Shown: positions 1 to 7,111 of the stretch, piece after piece | How positions within the stretch are numbered: the first letter of the stretch is position 1 | Layout: every line of letters starts with the position of its first letter | NCBI GenBank assembly: GCA_947474445.1 | Contig: CANJJY010000127.1 | Location: 1 to 10,579 of the forward strand | Reading direction: 5' to 3' | Length of the DNA: 10,579 nt | Source: Oligoflexaceae bacterium | GTDB taxonomy: Bacteria; Bdellovibrionota_B; Oligoflexia; Oligoflexales; Oligoflexaceae | Notes under the pieces: generated by a model | What the model saw: the letters and a program-made list of their open reading frames with translations, nothing else | The model's database searches: none | Told to the model about the DNA's origin: nothing | Made by a program: the position numbers and the translations under genes

Positions 1-1214
1 CCTATCAAGTTTTTGTCATCGCCGTGCTGGCTTTTTTGCAGTTCACCATCGTTCTTGATTTTATGATTCTCTCACCGCTAGGCGCCATGCTGATCCCCAC
101 TCTCAAAATTACGACCGCACAGTTCGGTTGGGTTGTATCAGCTTATGCGTTCAGCGCCGGAGCTTCCGGAATTTTAGCGGCTGGCTTTGCTGATCGTTTC
201 GATCGCAAAAAGCTCCTCTTGTTCTTTTATACGGGATTTGTGCTCGGGACTTTTCTTTGCGGAATTGCCACCGACTATAATTTCCTATTGATCGCTCGCA
301 TCGTCACCGGAATATTCGGAGGCGTCATTGGCTCGATTTCATTTGCAATCGTTACCGACCTTTTCCCCTTCGAGCTGCGAGGTCGCGTCATGGGAACCGT
401 GCAGACTGCTTTCGCGGCCAGTCAAGTTCTCGGTATTCCGCTTGGCCTTTTCCTCTCAAACCACTGGGGCTGGCACGCTCCTTTTCTCTTGATTGTTGCC
501 TTGAGTGTCGCTGTTGGACTGCTTATCTTCAGTAAGCTGCAACCCATCAATGCCCACCTCCAGCAAAAGCCGGAGCGCAGCGCTTTTCGCCATTTGATAC
601 ATACCGTGTCGATGCCTCGATACCTGCAGGGCTTCGCCGCGACGGCTCTCCTGTCAACCGGTGGCTTTATGCTGATGCCTTTTGGAAGCGCCTACAACGT
701 CCACAATCTCGGTGTGAGCTTTGCCGATCTTCCTTTGGTCTATATGATTACGGGGCTTTTCACGATCGTCATGGGACCACTCGTCGGGCGTTTAAGTGAC
801 AAAATTGGCAAATATCTCGTGTTCGCTTTCGGCTCGGCTCTCACCATGATCATAGTGGCCATCTATACTCGCCTTCCCGTCGTTCCCCTATGGATCGTCA
901 TTCTCGTTTCCGTCGTCATGTTTGCCGGTGTATCAGCGCGGATGATCGCTTCGTCGGCGCTGATGTCTGCCCTGCCAGCGATGGCGGATCGGGGATCTTA
1001 CATGGCCATCAGCTCGTCGATTCAACAGATTTCTGGAGGATTTGCCGCAGCCTTAGCGGGGTGGATTGTCGTTCAAAATGATAATGGACAGTTAGATCGC
1101 TTTGATCTGCTCGGTGATGTGGTCATCACGACGACTATCATTACCGTCATCCTCATGTATTTTATCAATCGGTATCTGGGCTCACAAATCAAGTCAACGG
1201 CCCTAAAAGCATGA
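1..1214 (+). CDS. MFS transporter, drug/sugar efflux type (5' end outside window)
   Basis: This is an inner-membrane major facilitator superfamily transporter, probably a proton-driven exporter of the 12-helix DHA1/AraJ-like group; the substrate cannot be read from the sequence. The frame is open to the window edge (first whole codon at base 3), and the GTG at 24 falls inside the first membrane helix, so the true start lies upstream. What is visible: a first helix containing LQFTIVLDFMI, then SAYAFSAGASG in helix 2, the loop 2-3 signature GFADRFDRKK (MFS motif A), ARIVTGIFGG in helix 4 (motif B-like), and a second motif A-like loop GRLSDKIGK at the start of the C-terminal half. About eleven hydrophobic segments are visible in the roughly 400 residues, and the gene ends with TGA at 1212-1214. 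Family assignment is firm; the exporter role is inferred from family habit. Confidence 0.93.
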   Translation, partial: YQVFVIAVLAFLQFTIVLDFMILSPLGAMLIPTLKITTAQFGWVVSAYAFSAGASGILAAGFADRFDRKKLLLFFYTGFVLGTFLCGIATDYNFLLIARIVTGIFGGVIGSISFAIVTDLFPFELRGRVMGTVQTAFAASQVLGIPLGLFLSNHWGWHAPFLLIVALSVAVGLLIFSKLQPINAHLQQKPERSAFRHLIHTVSMPRYLQGFAATALLSTGGFMLMPFGSAYNVHNLGVSFADLPLVYMITGLFTIVMGPLVGRLSDKIGKYLVFAFGSALTMIIVAIYTRLPVVPLWIVILVSVVMFAGVSARMIASSALMSALPAMADRGSYMAISSSIQQISGGFAAALAGWIVVQNDNGQLDRFDLLGDVVITTTIITVILMYFINRYLGSQIKSTALKA

Positions 1215-1235
1215 CTAATTTCCCCCAACTCAGAA

Positions 1236-1259
1236 CCAAACTCAAACTCAACAGTTTGG
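1236..1259 (+). terminator. weak hairpin downstream of MFS gene, possible terminator
   Basis: CCAAACT and AGTTTGG form a 7-bp stem with a 10-nt loop, 22 nt after the MFS stop codon. Only GTATATTT follows, not a clean run of T, and the stem is A/T-rich, so an intrinsic terminator is possible but not well supported. Confidence 0.2.
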
Positions 1260-1264
1260 GTATA

Positions 1265-1292
1265 TTTACCGCTATCTATCTGACCTTATTAT
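1265..1292 (+). promoter_or_regulatory. weak candidate sigma-70 promoter for the response regulator operon
   Basis: TTTACC (4 of 6 to TTGACA) is followed after 16 nt by TATTAT (5 of 6 to TATAAT). It would give a leader of about 185 nt before the ATG at 1483. The remainder of the gap up to 1482 holds nothing else I can name. Matches of this quality arise often by chance. Confidence 0.18.
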
Positions 1293-1482
1293 CTTGAATC
1301 GATTTTACTTGCTCCCGGACCGTTCTTTTGGTCATTTTGCTGATCGCAGATGCTCAAGAGATCACTCTAAGGTCAAGCGATCCGAGAGGCTTAGCAGCTC
1401 ACCTTTTTGCGGAACGCCCATGCAATCAATGTGACTTGCCATTCATTTGAGTCAATTTCGAGAAGCGAGAGAAAATAGCGCG

Positions 1483-2190
1483 ATGTACCCAGATATCTAC
1501 ACCTTGACTCTCGATGACGATCCGATGATCCATGCCATCATTGCAGCCGCAATGGGCGTTCCTTCACTGAGTTTCACCCATCCCGATGCCTTGCGCCGAG
1601 CTTTGCCCGAACTTGATCCTATCGCTTTGTTTATTGATATCAATTTGGAAGCGGATGTCAGCGGTCTCGATCTCATTCCCGAACTGAGAAAGCGTTGGCC
1701 CAGTTGTCCTCTACTCGTTGTCACCAGCGACCCGAGCGATGACGCTCTCGGTGGCGCCTTAGCAGCAGGCGCTAACGATTTCATTCGCAAGCCTATCAAT
1801 CGCAATGAGCTCCTTGCGCGGGTCAAAGCTAGGATGACGGAAATGGCTCGCCAAGCGGGTAGCACGCAGTTGGTCCTTGGCCCTCTCACATTCAATCGCC
1901 TGCATCGCTCGCTTGAATATCGACGGGAGCGGCGCTATCTTACGCCTCAGGGGGCCTGCCTTCTCGAATGCTTGATCGAAGCGCAGGGCATGGCCGTGCC
2001 GCGCGTCGACTTGAAGCGCCGCATCTGGAGCAACGTGAAGATCGGCGACAATGCATTGGATAAGAAGGTCCACGAGTTGCGATCGGCTCTGCGAGAGCTA
2101 ACAGCCGATATTCATGTCCAAGCGATCTATGGGGTGGGTCTCAGCATCCGCTACCAACCTACGGGAACAGAAATTGAGGTCGAACGATGA
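1483..2190 (+). CDS. OmpR/PhoB-family response regulator
   Basis: This is a cytoplasmic two-component response regulator of 235 residues. Residues 1-118 form a receiver domain with all key positions present: the acidic cluster Asp11-Asp13, phosphoacceptor Asp52 (in FIDINL), Thr81 (in VVTSD) and Lys103 (in RKPI). Residues 130-229 form a winged-helix DNA-binding domain of the trans_reg_C type, with LTPQGACLLECL, VDLKRRIW, an HELRSAL recognition-helix region and a final IYGVGLSIRY wing. Phosphorylation is therefore expected to control promoter binding. I chose the ATG at 1483; an in-frame TTG at 1447 would add 12 polar residues not typical of receivers and has no ribosome-binding site. The ATG itself has only a weak purine stretch upstream. 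The 3' end overlaps the HPt gene by ATGA, which suggests translational coupling. Target genes are unknown. Confidence 0.93.
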   Translation: MYPDIYTLTLDDDPMIHAIIAAAMGVPSLSFTHPDALRRALPELDPIALFIDINLEADVSGLDLIPELRKRWPSCPLLVVTSDPSDDALGGALAAGANDFIRKPINRNELLARVKARMTEMARQAGSTQLVLGPLTFNRLHRSLEYRRERRYLTPQGACLLECLIEAQGMAVPRVDLKRRIWSNVKIGDNALDKKVHELRSALRELTADIHVQAIYGVGLSIRYQPTGTEIEVER

Positions 2191-2579
2191 ACTATCCTTG
2201 GCCTATTTTTGACCCCAGCGTATTAGAAGAACTCGATTCTTATACCAAAGCACATGGAGAAGAGCCGCTTTCCATCGAGTTAAAACAGATCTTCTTTAAG
2301 AGATGCCCGGAAATCTATCAGCGGCTCAAGAGCGGTGCTCAGGTGCAGTCCATTCAGGAAATTACCTTTGCAGCCCACACTCTTAAATCAAGTGCTGCCA
2401 ACATTGGCCTGACGCGTCTCGCGAAACAGTGTGAAAAGCTCGAAGATGCCTGTCGAGCTCGTCACGACATGACGAACATGCTGCAATTGATCGAAGAATT
2501 GGAAGAAATGGTAGGGGCGAGTTTCGAGGCCTTGCATACCTATCCGTCGCCGGACTTTAATACTGCTGCTCTCCATTAG
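2187..2579 (+). CDS. stand-alone histidine phosphotransfer (HPt) protein
   Basis: A 130-residue all-helical HPt protein that would pass phosphoryl groups between a hybrid kinase and a response regulator in a multi-step phosphorelay. The signature AAHTLKSSAANIG is present with the phosphorylatable His at position 64; it is followed by LTRLAKQCEKLED, the usual next helix of the four-helix bundle. No receiver, kinase or membrane segment is present. The start at 2187 is supported by TGAGGT 8 nt upstream and by the ATGA overlap with the response regulator. That overlap makes the neighbouring regulator its likely partner, though this is an inference. No histidine kinase lies in the window, so the donor must be encoded elsewhere. 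The stop is 22 nt from the stop of the convergent outer-membrane protein gene. Confidence 0.92.
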   Translation: MNYPWPIFDPSVLEELDSYTKAHGEEPLSIELKQIFFKRCPEIYQRLKSGAQVQSIQEITFAAHTLKSSAANIGLTRLAKQCEKLEDACRARHDMTNMLQLIEELEEMVGASFEALHTYPSPDFNTAALH

Positions 2580-2601
2580 AGCGAGTGGCGGCGACTGCCG
2601 A

Positions 2602-3489
2602 TTAGAAGCGCAGTCCGACCCCGCTATAGAGGGTGATCAGATTCTCGAACCCTTGATCTGTTCCGAGCAAAGTCATATTCCGCACGTAGACTTTGATATG
2701 AAAAAGTTTTCCAAAGTGGAATTTCTGACCAATCCCCAAGTTTAACACAGGATTATTACCAGCGACCGGATCGGGCCGGCCGTTTATACCGTAGAGCTGA
2801 TCCTGTTCCGGCAAAGCTCCAATTTTTGCATTATCAGCATTGGCTTTGGCTGGGTCAGCGGCTTTAGCTGGATCGGTATACTGCGCGCGGGGAAGATTAC
2901 CGTTCTTGAGGACTTCTTGCTTAGGGTAATAGGTGGAAGTCGCCAATCCGAAACCCAACTCAAAGAAGAGATCGAAGTAACTGGTCGCACTGAGAAACAG
3001 CAGCTGCTTGCCGTATATAGGCGACCAAACGATGTTACCGATGATGATATTGGTCAATTCGCGGATAGGTACATAGGCTGGTCCATAGCGCGGGAATTGG
3101 TCCTTATTCACATCCGTACCATTTAAAAGGCTCTTATCACCGCAGGCGACTCCCACCTCGTTGCTTGGATCATAGAAAAACTGCTCGATGCAATCGCGCT
3201 CAGGCTTATCCTTATTGATGGTCATGCTGAGATCGAGGCTAAATCCAAGATTTTCACTGGTGAAATAGGTGACGTTACCGCCGTAGAGTAGAGTCGTCAC
3301 ATAGGATTGGTTCATGACAAACCCAAACTGAGGCGCAATCTCAAAGCGCTCACTTTTAGGGTAAAGCTTATCCATAACGACTTCCCGACCTTCGGTAGCC
3401 TTTCGATAGTCAGCCGCTTGTACCGTAGGAATGATGGCGATGGCAAACGCGAGGGAAAGCAAGTGTCGTCGGAGCGTAGCTTTGAACAT
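2602..3489 (-). CDS. outer-membrane beta-barrel protein (Myxococcota/Bdellovibrionota type)
   Basis: A predicted 295-residue outer-membrane barrel. Residues 1-25 form a signal peptide (basic start, hydrophobic LLSLAFAIAII, cleavage after TVQA). The mature part begins with a segment rich in charge and the pattern DKLYPKSERFEIAPQFG, characteristic of the 'outer membrane beta-barrel domain' family found in Myxococcota and Bdellovibrionota. Alternating hydrophobic strands follow, and the chain ends in aromatic Phe295 (GVGLRF), as expected of a BAM-complex recognition signal. Cys100 and Cys116 could form a loop disulfide. Residues 206-217 contain a DPAKAA/DPAKAN repeat in a polar loop. The ATG at 3489 is chosen because AAGGAGAGG lies 10 nt upstream; an in-frame TTG at 3519 would lie upstream of that site. 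The gene is 74 nt downstream of the phosphohexomutase gene and may be cotranscribed with it. The function beyond barrel formation is unknown. Confidence 0.85.
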   Translation of the reverse strand: MFKATLRRHLLSLAFAIAIIPTVQAADYRKATEGREVVMDKLYPKSERFEIAPQFGFVMNQSYVTTLLYGGNVTYFTSENLGFSLDLSMTINKDKPERDCIEQFFYDPSNEVGVACGDKSLLNGTDVNKDQFPRYGPAYVPIRELTNIIIGNIVWSPIYGKQLLFLSATSYFDLFFELGFGLATSTYYPKQEVLKNGNLPRAQYTDPAKAADPAKANADNAKIGALPEQDQLYGINGRPDPVAGNNPVLNLGIGQKFHFGKLFHIKVYVRNMTLLGTDQGFENLITLYSGVGLRF

Positions 3490-3501
3490 GAATCCTAGTC
3501 C

Positions 3502-3524
3502 TCTCCTTGAGCCAATCAAGGAGA
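3502..3524 (-). promoter_or_regulatory. perfect hairpin enclosing the ribosome-binding site of the barrel gene
   Basis: In the minus-strand transcript TCTCCTTGA, loop TTGGC, then TCAAGGAGA forms a perfect 9-bp stem. The 3' arm contains the AAGGAG ribosome-binding site of the gene starting at 3489. No U-run follows, so it is not a normal intrinsic terminator. It could keep translation low until it is melted or opened by a ribosome or protein. The structure is seen in the sequence; the regulatory role is inferred. Confidence 0.5.
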
Positions 3525-3563
3525 AGAGCGGACAGCTGCCCGCCTATTCGCTTGATCGCCTTA

Positions 3564-5339
3564 CTATTGGGCCATAGCTTTAAAAGCTTTTTCCAGTTCG
3601 AGTAGACGCTGCGCACAGGATTCTTTGACTTTTTGCAGCTGCTGATCGCTGGCATTTGCGTCGAGAGGCTGAAAGACCGAAAAATAGAATTTGATCTTAG
3701 GTTCAGTCCCTGACGGACGCGCACTGATCTTGGAACCGTCGCTCAGTAAAAATTGTAACACGTTTGACTGGGGAAGAGGGATAGGGGAAGGCTTGGATGA
3801 CGCACCTTCGCGCCGATCAAACTCTTGCTGTTTTTCCAAATCTCGCAACTTTTCAACTGAAGCTCCCGCAATTTCCCGGGGCGTCTCCTCGCGCAAACTC
3901 TGCATCATGCGGCCAATCTTTTCCGAACCCTCTTTGCCTGGCAGTGTGATCGTCGCCAGCGATTCCAGATAAACGCCGTGACGTCGGTATAGTTCATCGA
4001 GCACATCCGAGAGGCTTTTACCCTGTGCTTTGTAAAAGGCAACCATTTCAGCCGCAATGCAACAGGCGCTCACGGCATCTTTATCGCGCACAAAGGTCCC
4101 GGCGAGAAAACCATAGCTCTCTTCACCTCCGCAGACGTACTGGCGAAAGGGGAGATTTTTGCCGGTTTCTATGTCGTCGATCAGCTGACAAATCCATTTA
4201 AAGCCAGTCAGGGTCTCTTCACACTGAGCACCATAGGCGGCTGCAATTTTCGTTTGCTGATCGGTGGTCACGATCGTTTTAATCACAAGGGGATGCGTGG
4301 GCATCCGGCCCTGAGCTTTGAGTCCAGACAGGTAAAAATCCATGAGCAAAGAACCGATTTGATTACCATTGAAGACGCGATAATCACCTTTTTCCCTTAC
4401 GACTATGCCGATACGATCGGTATCAGGATCGGTACCGAGAACCAGGTCGGCTTTTAATTTGCGTGCAAGTGAGACAGCCATTTGCATGGCTTCCGGCTCT
4501 TCTGGGTTTGGGTATTTTACGGTCGGGAAATCACCATTGGGTTGACTCTGCTCCGGAACCACCGTCACGTCCTTAAAGCCGAACCGATGGAGGGCTTCAG
4601 GAACAGGGTAGGCACCCGTTCCATGCAAGGGTGTATAAACTATTTTAAAATTTTCTCGGCCTTCTTTGCGAACGGACAGTTTCTCTACTTCCTTGAAATA
4701 AGCCTCATCTAGCTCAGCCCCAAGCTCGCGAATCGACCCCTGCTTGACGCCATCGGCAAAAGGCAGTCTCTTGATGCCCTCATAGCCCTGCATCGCCGCA
4801 TAGCGCGCGATAACTGCTTCATCGTGCGGCGGTACGAGTTGGCCACCGGTTGCCCAGTAAACCTTGTAGCCATTGTAAGCGGCTGGATTGTGGCTGGCCG
4901 TGATGCAGACCCCCCCTTGGCATTTGAAGTGCCGCACCATAAAAGAAAGCATAGGCGTAGGCCGCATCTCGCGGGTGATATAGGCAGAAATCCCATTGGC
5001 GGCCATCACTTCGGCTACAGCCTCAGCGAATGTCCGGGAAAAATGCCTCGAGTCATAGGAAATCGCGATGGCCTTCGCTTCTTTTGCAAACGAGGCATTG
5101 AGATGATCAGCAAAGGCCTGGGTCGCTTTGCGGACATTGTAGATATTCATGCGAGCCGTGCCGGCTCCTAGGATACCGCGCAGACCGCCGGTTCCAAATT
5201 CGAGATCACGATAGAATCGTTCCGTTAGTTCCGCTTCGTTTTTCGAACGAAGGAGGGCACCAATTTCATCACGCGTCTGCTGATCAAATACGGTCGATGT
5301 CGCCCAATAGGAAGCTAATTGATGAATTTGTTCGAGCAA
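3564..5339 (-). CDS. phospho-sugar mutase (phosphoglucomutase/phosphomannomutase, PgcA type)
   Basis: A cytoplasmic alpha-D-phosphohexomutase, which interconverts hexose 1- and 6-phosphates (glucose and/or mannose) and so feeds glycogen, cell-envelope sugar and glycolysis routes. All four family sites are intact: active-site phosphoserine in TASHNPAAYNGYK (Ser149), metal loop GTDPDTDR (302-309), sugar-specificity loop GGEESYGF (404-411) and phosphate-binding RPSGTEPKIKFY (541-552). The length of 591 residues fits the long PgcA/PGM2-like subfamily rather than the shorter AlgC/ManB group. I chose TTG at 5339 because AAGAGG lies 6 nt upstream and the preserved N-terminus starts there. A GTG at 5408 would add a cysteine-rich stretch with no ribosome-binding site. 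Its stop is 74 nt before the barrel gene start. Glucose versus mannose preference cannot be decided from sequence alone. Confidence 0.93.
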   Translation of the reverse strand: MLEQIHQLASYWATSTVFDQQTRDEIGALLRSKNEAELTERFYRDLEFGTGGLRGILGAGTARMNIYNVRKATQAFADHLNASFAKEAKAIAISYDSRHFSRTFAEAVAEVMAANGISAYITREMRPTPMLSFMVRHFKCQGGVCITASHNPAAYNGYKVYWATGGQLVPPHDEAVIARYAAMQGYEGIKRLPFADGVKQGSIRELGAELDEAYFKEVEKLSVRKEGRENFKIVYTPLHGTGAYPVPEALHRFGFKDVTVVPEQSQPNGDFPTVKYPNPEEPEAMQMAVSLARKLKADLVLGTDPDTDRIGIVVREKGDYRVFNGNQIGSLLMDFYLSGLKAQGRMPTHPLVIKTIVTTDQQTKIAAAYGAQCEETLTGFKWICQLIDDIETGKNLPFRQYVCGGEESYGFLAGTFVRDKDAVSACCIAAEMVAFYKAQGKSLSDVLDELYRRHGVYLESLATITLPGKEGSEKIGRMMQSLREETPREIAGASVEKLRDLEKQQEFDRREGASSKPSPIPLPQSNVLQFLLSDGSKISARPSGTEPKIKFYFSVFQPLDANASDQQLQKVKESCAQRLLELEKAFKAMAQ

Positions 5340-5343
5340 GGGG

Positions 5344-5417
5344 CACCTCTTCGTCTTGAATGGTCGCTTGTGTTCACAGGAGCTGGACTCACAATGCCAT
5401 ACAAGCACAAAGAGGTG
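5344..5417 (-). promoter_or_regulatory. inverted repeat in the phosphohexomutase leader covering its ribosome-binding site
   Basis: In the minus-strand transcript CACCTCTT (5417 to 5410) is fully complementary to AAGAGGTG (5351 to 5344), which contains the ribosome-binding site of the TTG start at 5339. Nested inside, GCTTGT (5406-5401) pairs with ACAAGC (5371-5366). The stem is interrupted and its inner loop is 29 nt, so it is less certain than the hairpin before the barrel gene. A three-codon ATG GCA TTG TGA lies in the loop. Confidence 0.3.
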
Positions 5418-5427
5418 TTAGGCTCAA

Positions 5428-6960
5428 TCAGTCTATCGTGGGCCAGGTCGCTAATTTTTGCTCTTCGACCGAACTCTCTAAGCAAGACTGAGGATAGGTC
5501 AAAAGGAAGGCGATGCCGAGACCGTTGACGCGGAAATCACCGCACAGTTTACGTCCCGCCACGGGAGGATAGACATCGACACCGACAGTGGGAAGGTTCA
5601 CCAAGATGTTCGGAGCATGCAATTCGGGAAGCCAGCGCCTCACGGCCGCAGGGGGCCCGATCAGGGATGTGACCAGAGCCGCTTCGGTATTATTGGCTGC
5701 GGCAATGGCCTGATCGACATTCGTGTAGCTATGTACCACCAGATCTGGGCACATCAACACGTTGGTTTGATAGGAAGAGGTCGCTTCGAGATCCTCGAGA
5801 TAATGGACGCCAGGAGTCACAAAGTATCCGGCTGTCCCTGTGCTCTGGACTTTGCCCCAAACCCAGGTGTCGCTCGCTTCGCGCTTGGCCATCGTCTGAT
5901 AGCGCAGAAATTTGTCGACGGCCTTCTGAGCATAAAGCGGGCCTAGATGAGGATTTTGATCGCCATCGGTGGGTCCAATCATCAGGGCTCGCACGAGACG
6001 GACCATTTCCCGCTTAAATTCTTCGATCATTTCCACAGGAATAAAGACGCGACTCGTCGACGTGTTGAGTTGCCCAGCATTCTTCGTGGCCCCGTAGAGA
6101 ACACAGCGAACTGCGGACTTGATATCGGCGTCTTTATGAACAATAACGCCGTTTTTGCCACCTGACTGTAAAAGCAATTGACGCCCCAGGACGCTGACTT
6201 GATCGCGCCGAATCGCGTCACAGTGCTCGCGCGATCCTGAATAGATCACCGCTTGGATACGTCGATCAGCTAACATTTTTGCAAAAGCCTGGTAGTTACC
6301 AAAGATGACGTTGACACTGCCGCGCGGCAGTTCCAACTTTTCAATAAAATGAGCAAAAAGAACGCCACAGAGCACTGCGTGTGAAGATGGCATAAAAACG
6401 ATGGGAGAAGCGGCCACCAAGGCACCGGAAAGGCATTGTATGAATGTACCGAGCGAGGTTGAAAAAGGCAGAAAGGCTACGGTCAGCCCATTGGCCTGGA
6501 GATTAAACTCCTTCTTTGGCCACGCGAGCTGAACAGGTCCGAGGATCGCCTCCTTGATCCGTCCCCGCTGGGCCAGGATATCATCGAGCTGACCGACGGA
6601 ACTGTGAAAATCCGCCTCTGCTTCCCAAAGCGGTTTGCCGGCTTCGATGCGCAAAGCGTCGACGATTTCGGTCTGGTAGTCCGTCACTACTTGCCGCAGG
6701 CGGGCCAGATATTCAACCCTTTGGTCAAGGGTTCGCGCCACTAATTCTTTTTGCGACTGTTCAGCCGCATCGAGACTATTTTCGACAATTTTTTTGCTGA
6801 GCAGTACTTTGACAATGGGTTCCCCTCGCGAGGGGTTGAAGGATCCGGGAAGGGCTTCCGACCGGGGATCGTTGACCCACTCGCCGGCAATGTAGTGTCC
6901 TGGAAATTGAATTGGAAAACTGCGTGATCGCATAGCCTGCAGGAATGCTTCAAAGCGCAT
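5428..6960 (-). CDS. aldehyde dehydrogenase-fold protein lacking the catalytic residues (probable pseudoenzyme)
   Basis: A 510-residue, full-length member of the ALDH superfamily, closest in look to succinylglutamate-semialdehyde dehydrogenase (AstD)-like proteins. N-terminal YIAGEWV, the NAD-fold region, SGGKNGVIV and AGQLNTSTSRVFIP are recognisable. The general-base Glu is Gln265, the nucleophilic Cys is Asn299 (their spacing of 34 equals that of Glu268-Cys302 in ALDH2), the oxyanion Asn of PWNFP is Ser167 in PFSTS, the NAD-binding Lys of KPS is Met190, and the EEVFGP region reads NVLMCP (400-405). Dehydrogenase activity is therefore not expected. The ORF is intact without frameshift, so the protein seems to be kept for another role, such as binding or scaffolding. 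AAAAGGGGG with 5-nt spacing supports the ATG at 6960. The next gene downstream is the phosphohexomutase, 88 nt away. An automatic annotation as an active dehydrogenase would be misleading. Confidence 0.85.
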   Translation of the reverse strand: MRFEAFLQAMRSRSFPIQFPGHYIAGEWVNDPRSEALPGSFNPSRGEPIVKVLLSKKIVENSLDAAEQSQKELVARTLDQRVEYLARLRQVVTDYQTEIVDALRIEAGKPLWEAEADFHSSVGQLDDILAQRGRIKEAILGPVQLAWPKKEFNLQANGLTVAFLPFSTSLGTFIQCLSGALVAASPIVFMPSSHAVLCGVLFAHFIEKLELPRGSVNVIFGNYQAFAKMLADRRIQAVIYSGSREHCDAIRRDQVSVLGRQLLLQSGGKNGVIVHKDADIKSAVRCVLYGATKNAGQLNTSTSRVFIPVEMIEEFKREMVRLVRALMIGPTDGDQNPHLGPLYAQKAVDKFLRYQTMAKREASDTWVWGKVQSTGTAGYFVTPGVHYLEDLEATSSYQTNVLMCPDLVVHSYTNVDQAIAAANNTEAALVTSLIGPPAAVRRWLPELHAPNILVNLPTVGVDVYPPVAGRKLCGDFRVNGLGIAFLLTYPQSCLESSVEEQKLATWPTID

Positions 6961-7082
6961 GGGTTCCCCCTTTTGTCGACAGTCGAAACGCTCAGCTCGG
7001 ACTCGATTCTGCGGCTGAAGCGCTACGCAAGCCGTTTGATCTGCTGGTTGCTTTCGGTGTGCTCGAAACTGGTCCCCAGCTT

Positions 7083-7111
7083 ATTTTACTGAGAGAGAGA
7101 AGCGAAGTCTA
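7083..7111 (-). promoter_or_regulatory. candidate sigma-70 promoter ahead of the ALDH-like gene
   Basis: On the minus strand TAGACT (7111-7106, 4 of 6 to TTGACA), a 17-nt spacer and TAAAAT (7088-7083, 5 of 6 to TATAAT) lie in the 190-nt gap after mnmE. Transcription would start near 7075, giving a leader of about 115 nt. The -35 overlaps an AT-rich dyad CTAAAA-GA-TTTTAG at 7109-7122 that could be an operator. I see no strong intrinsic terminator for mnmE in the gap. Confidence 0.35.

Noticed and set aside
1497..2073. Minus-strand open frames of 132 and 104 codons opposite the response regulator gene
   Set aside because: They are fully covered by a receiver plus winged-helix gene with all key residues; their translations show only Arg/Ala/Ser-rich composition.
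2589..2600. CGGC-GACT-GCCG mini-hairpin between the convergent HPt and barrel genes as a bidirectional terminator
   Set aside because: Only 4 bp of stem and no T-run on either strand.
3104..3112. TTATTCACA, a match to a relaxed DnaA box, which seemed relevant because yidC-jag-mnmE often lies near oriC
   Set aside because: It is single, inside the barrel coding sequence, and other near-matches (for example TTATCCATA near 3368 and 9496) are scattered and imperfect; there is no cluster and no AT-rich unwinding region.
3515..3556. Longer-range inverted repeat ATCAAG/CTTGAT around GCGG...CCGC after the phosphohexomutase gene as a terminator
   Set aside because: The arms are short and far apart with no T-run, and the left arm competes with the much better 9-bp hairpin at 3502-3524.
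5340..5408. GTG at 5408 as start of the phosphohexomutase with a Cys/His-rich N-terminal zinc-finger-like extension
   Set aside because: No ribosome-binding site precedes the GTG, while AAGAGG is 6 nt before the TTG at 5339, where family similarity begins.
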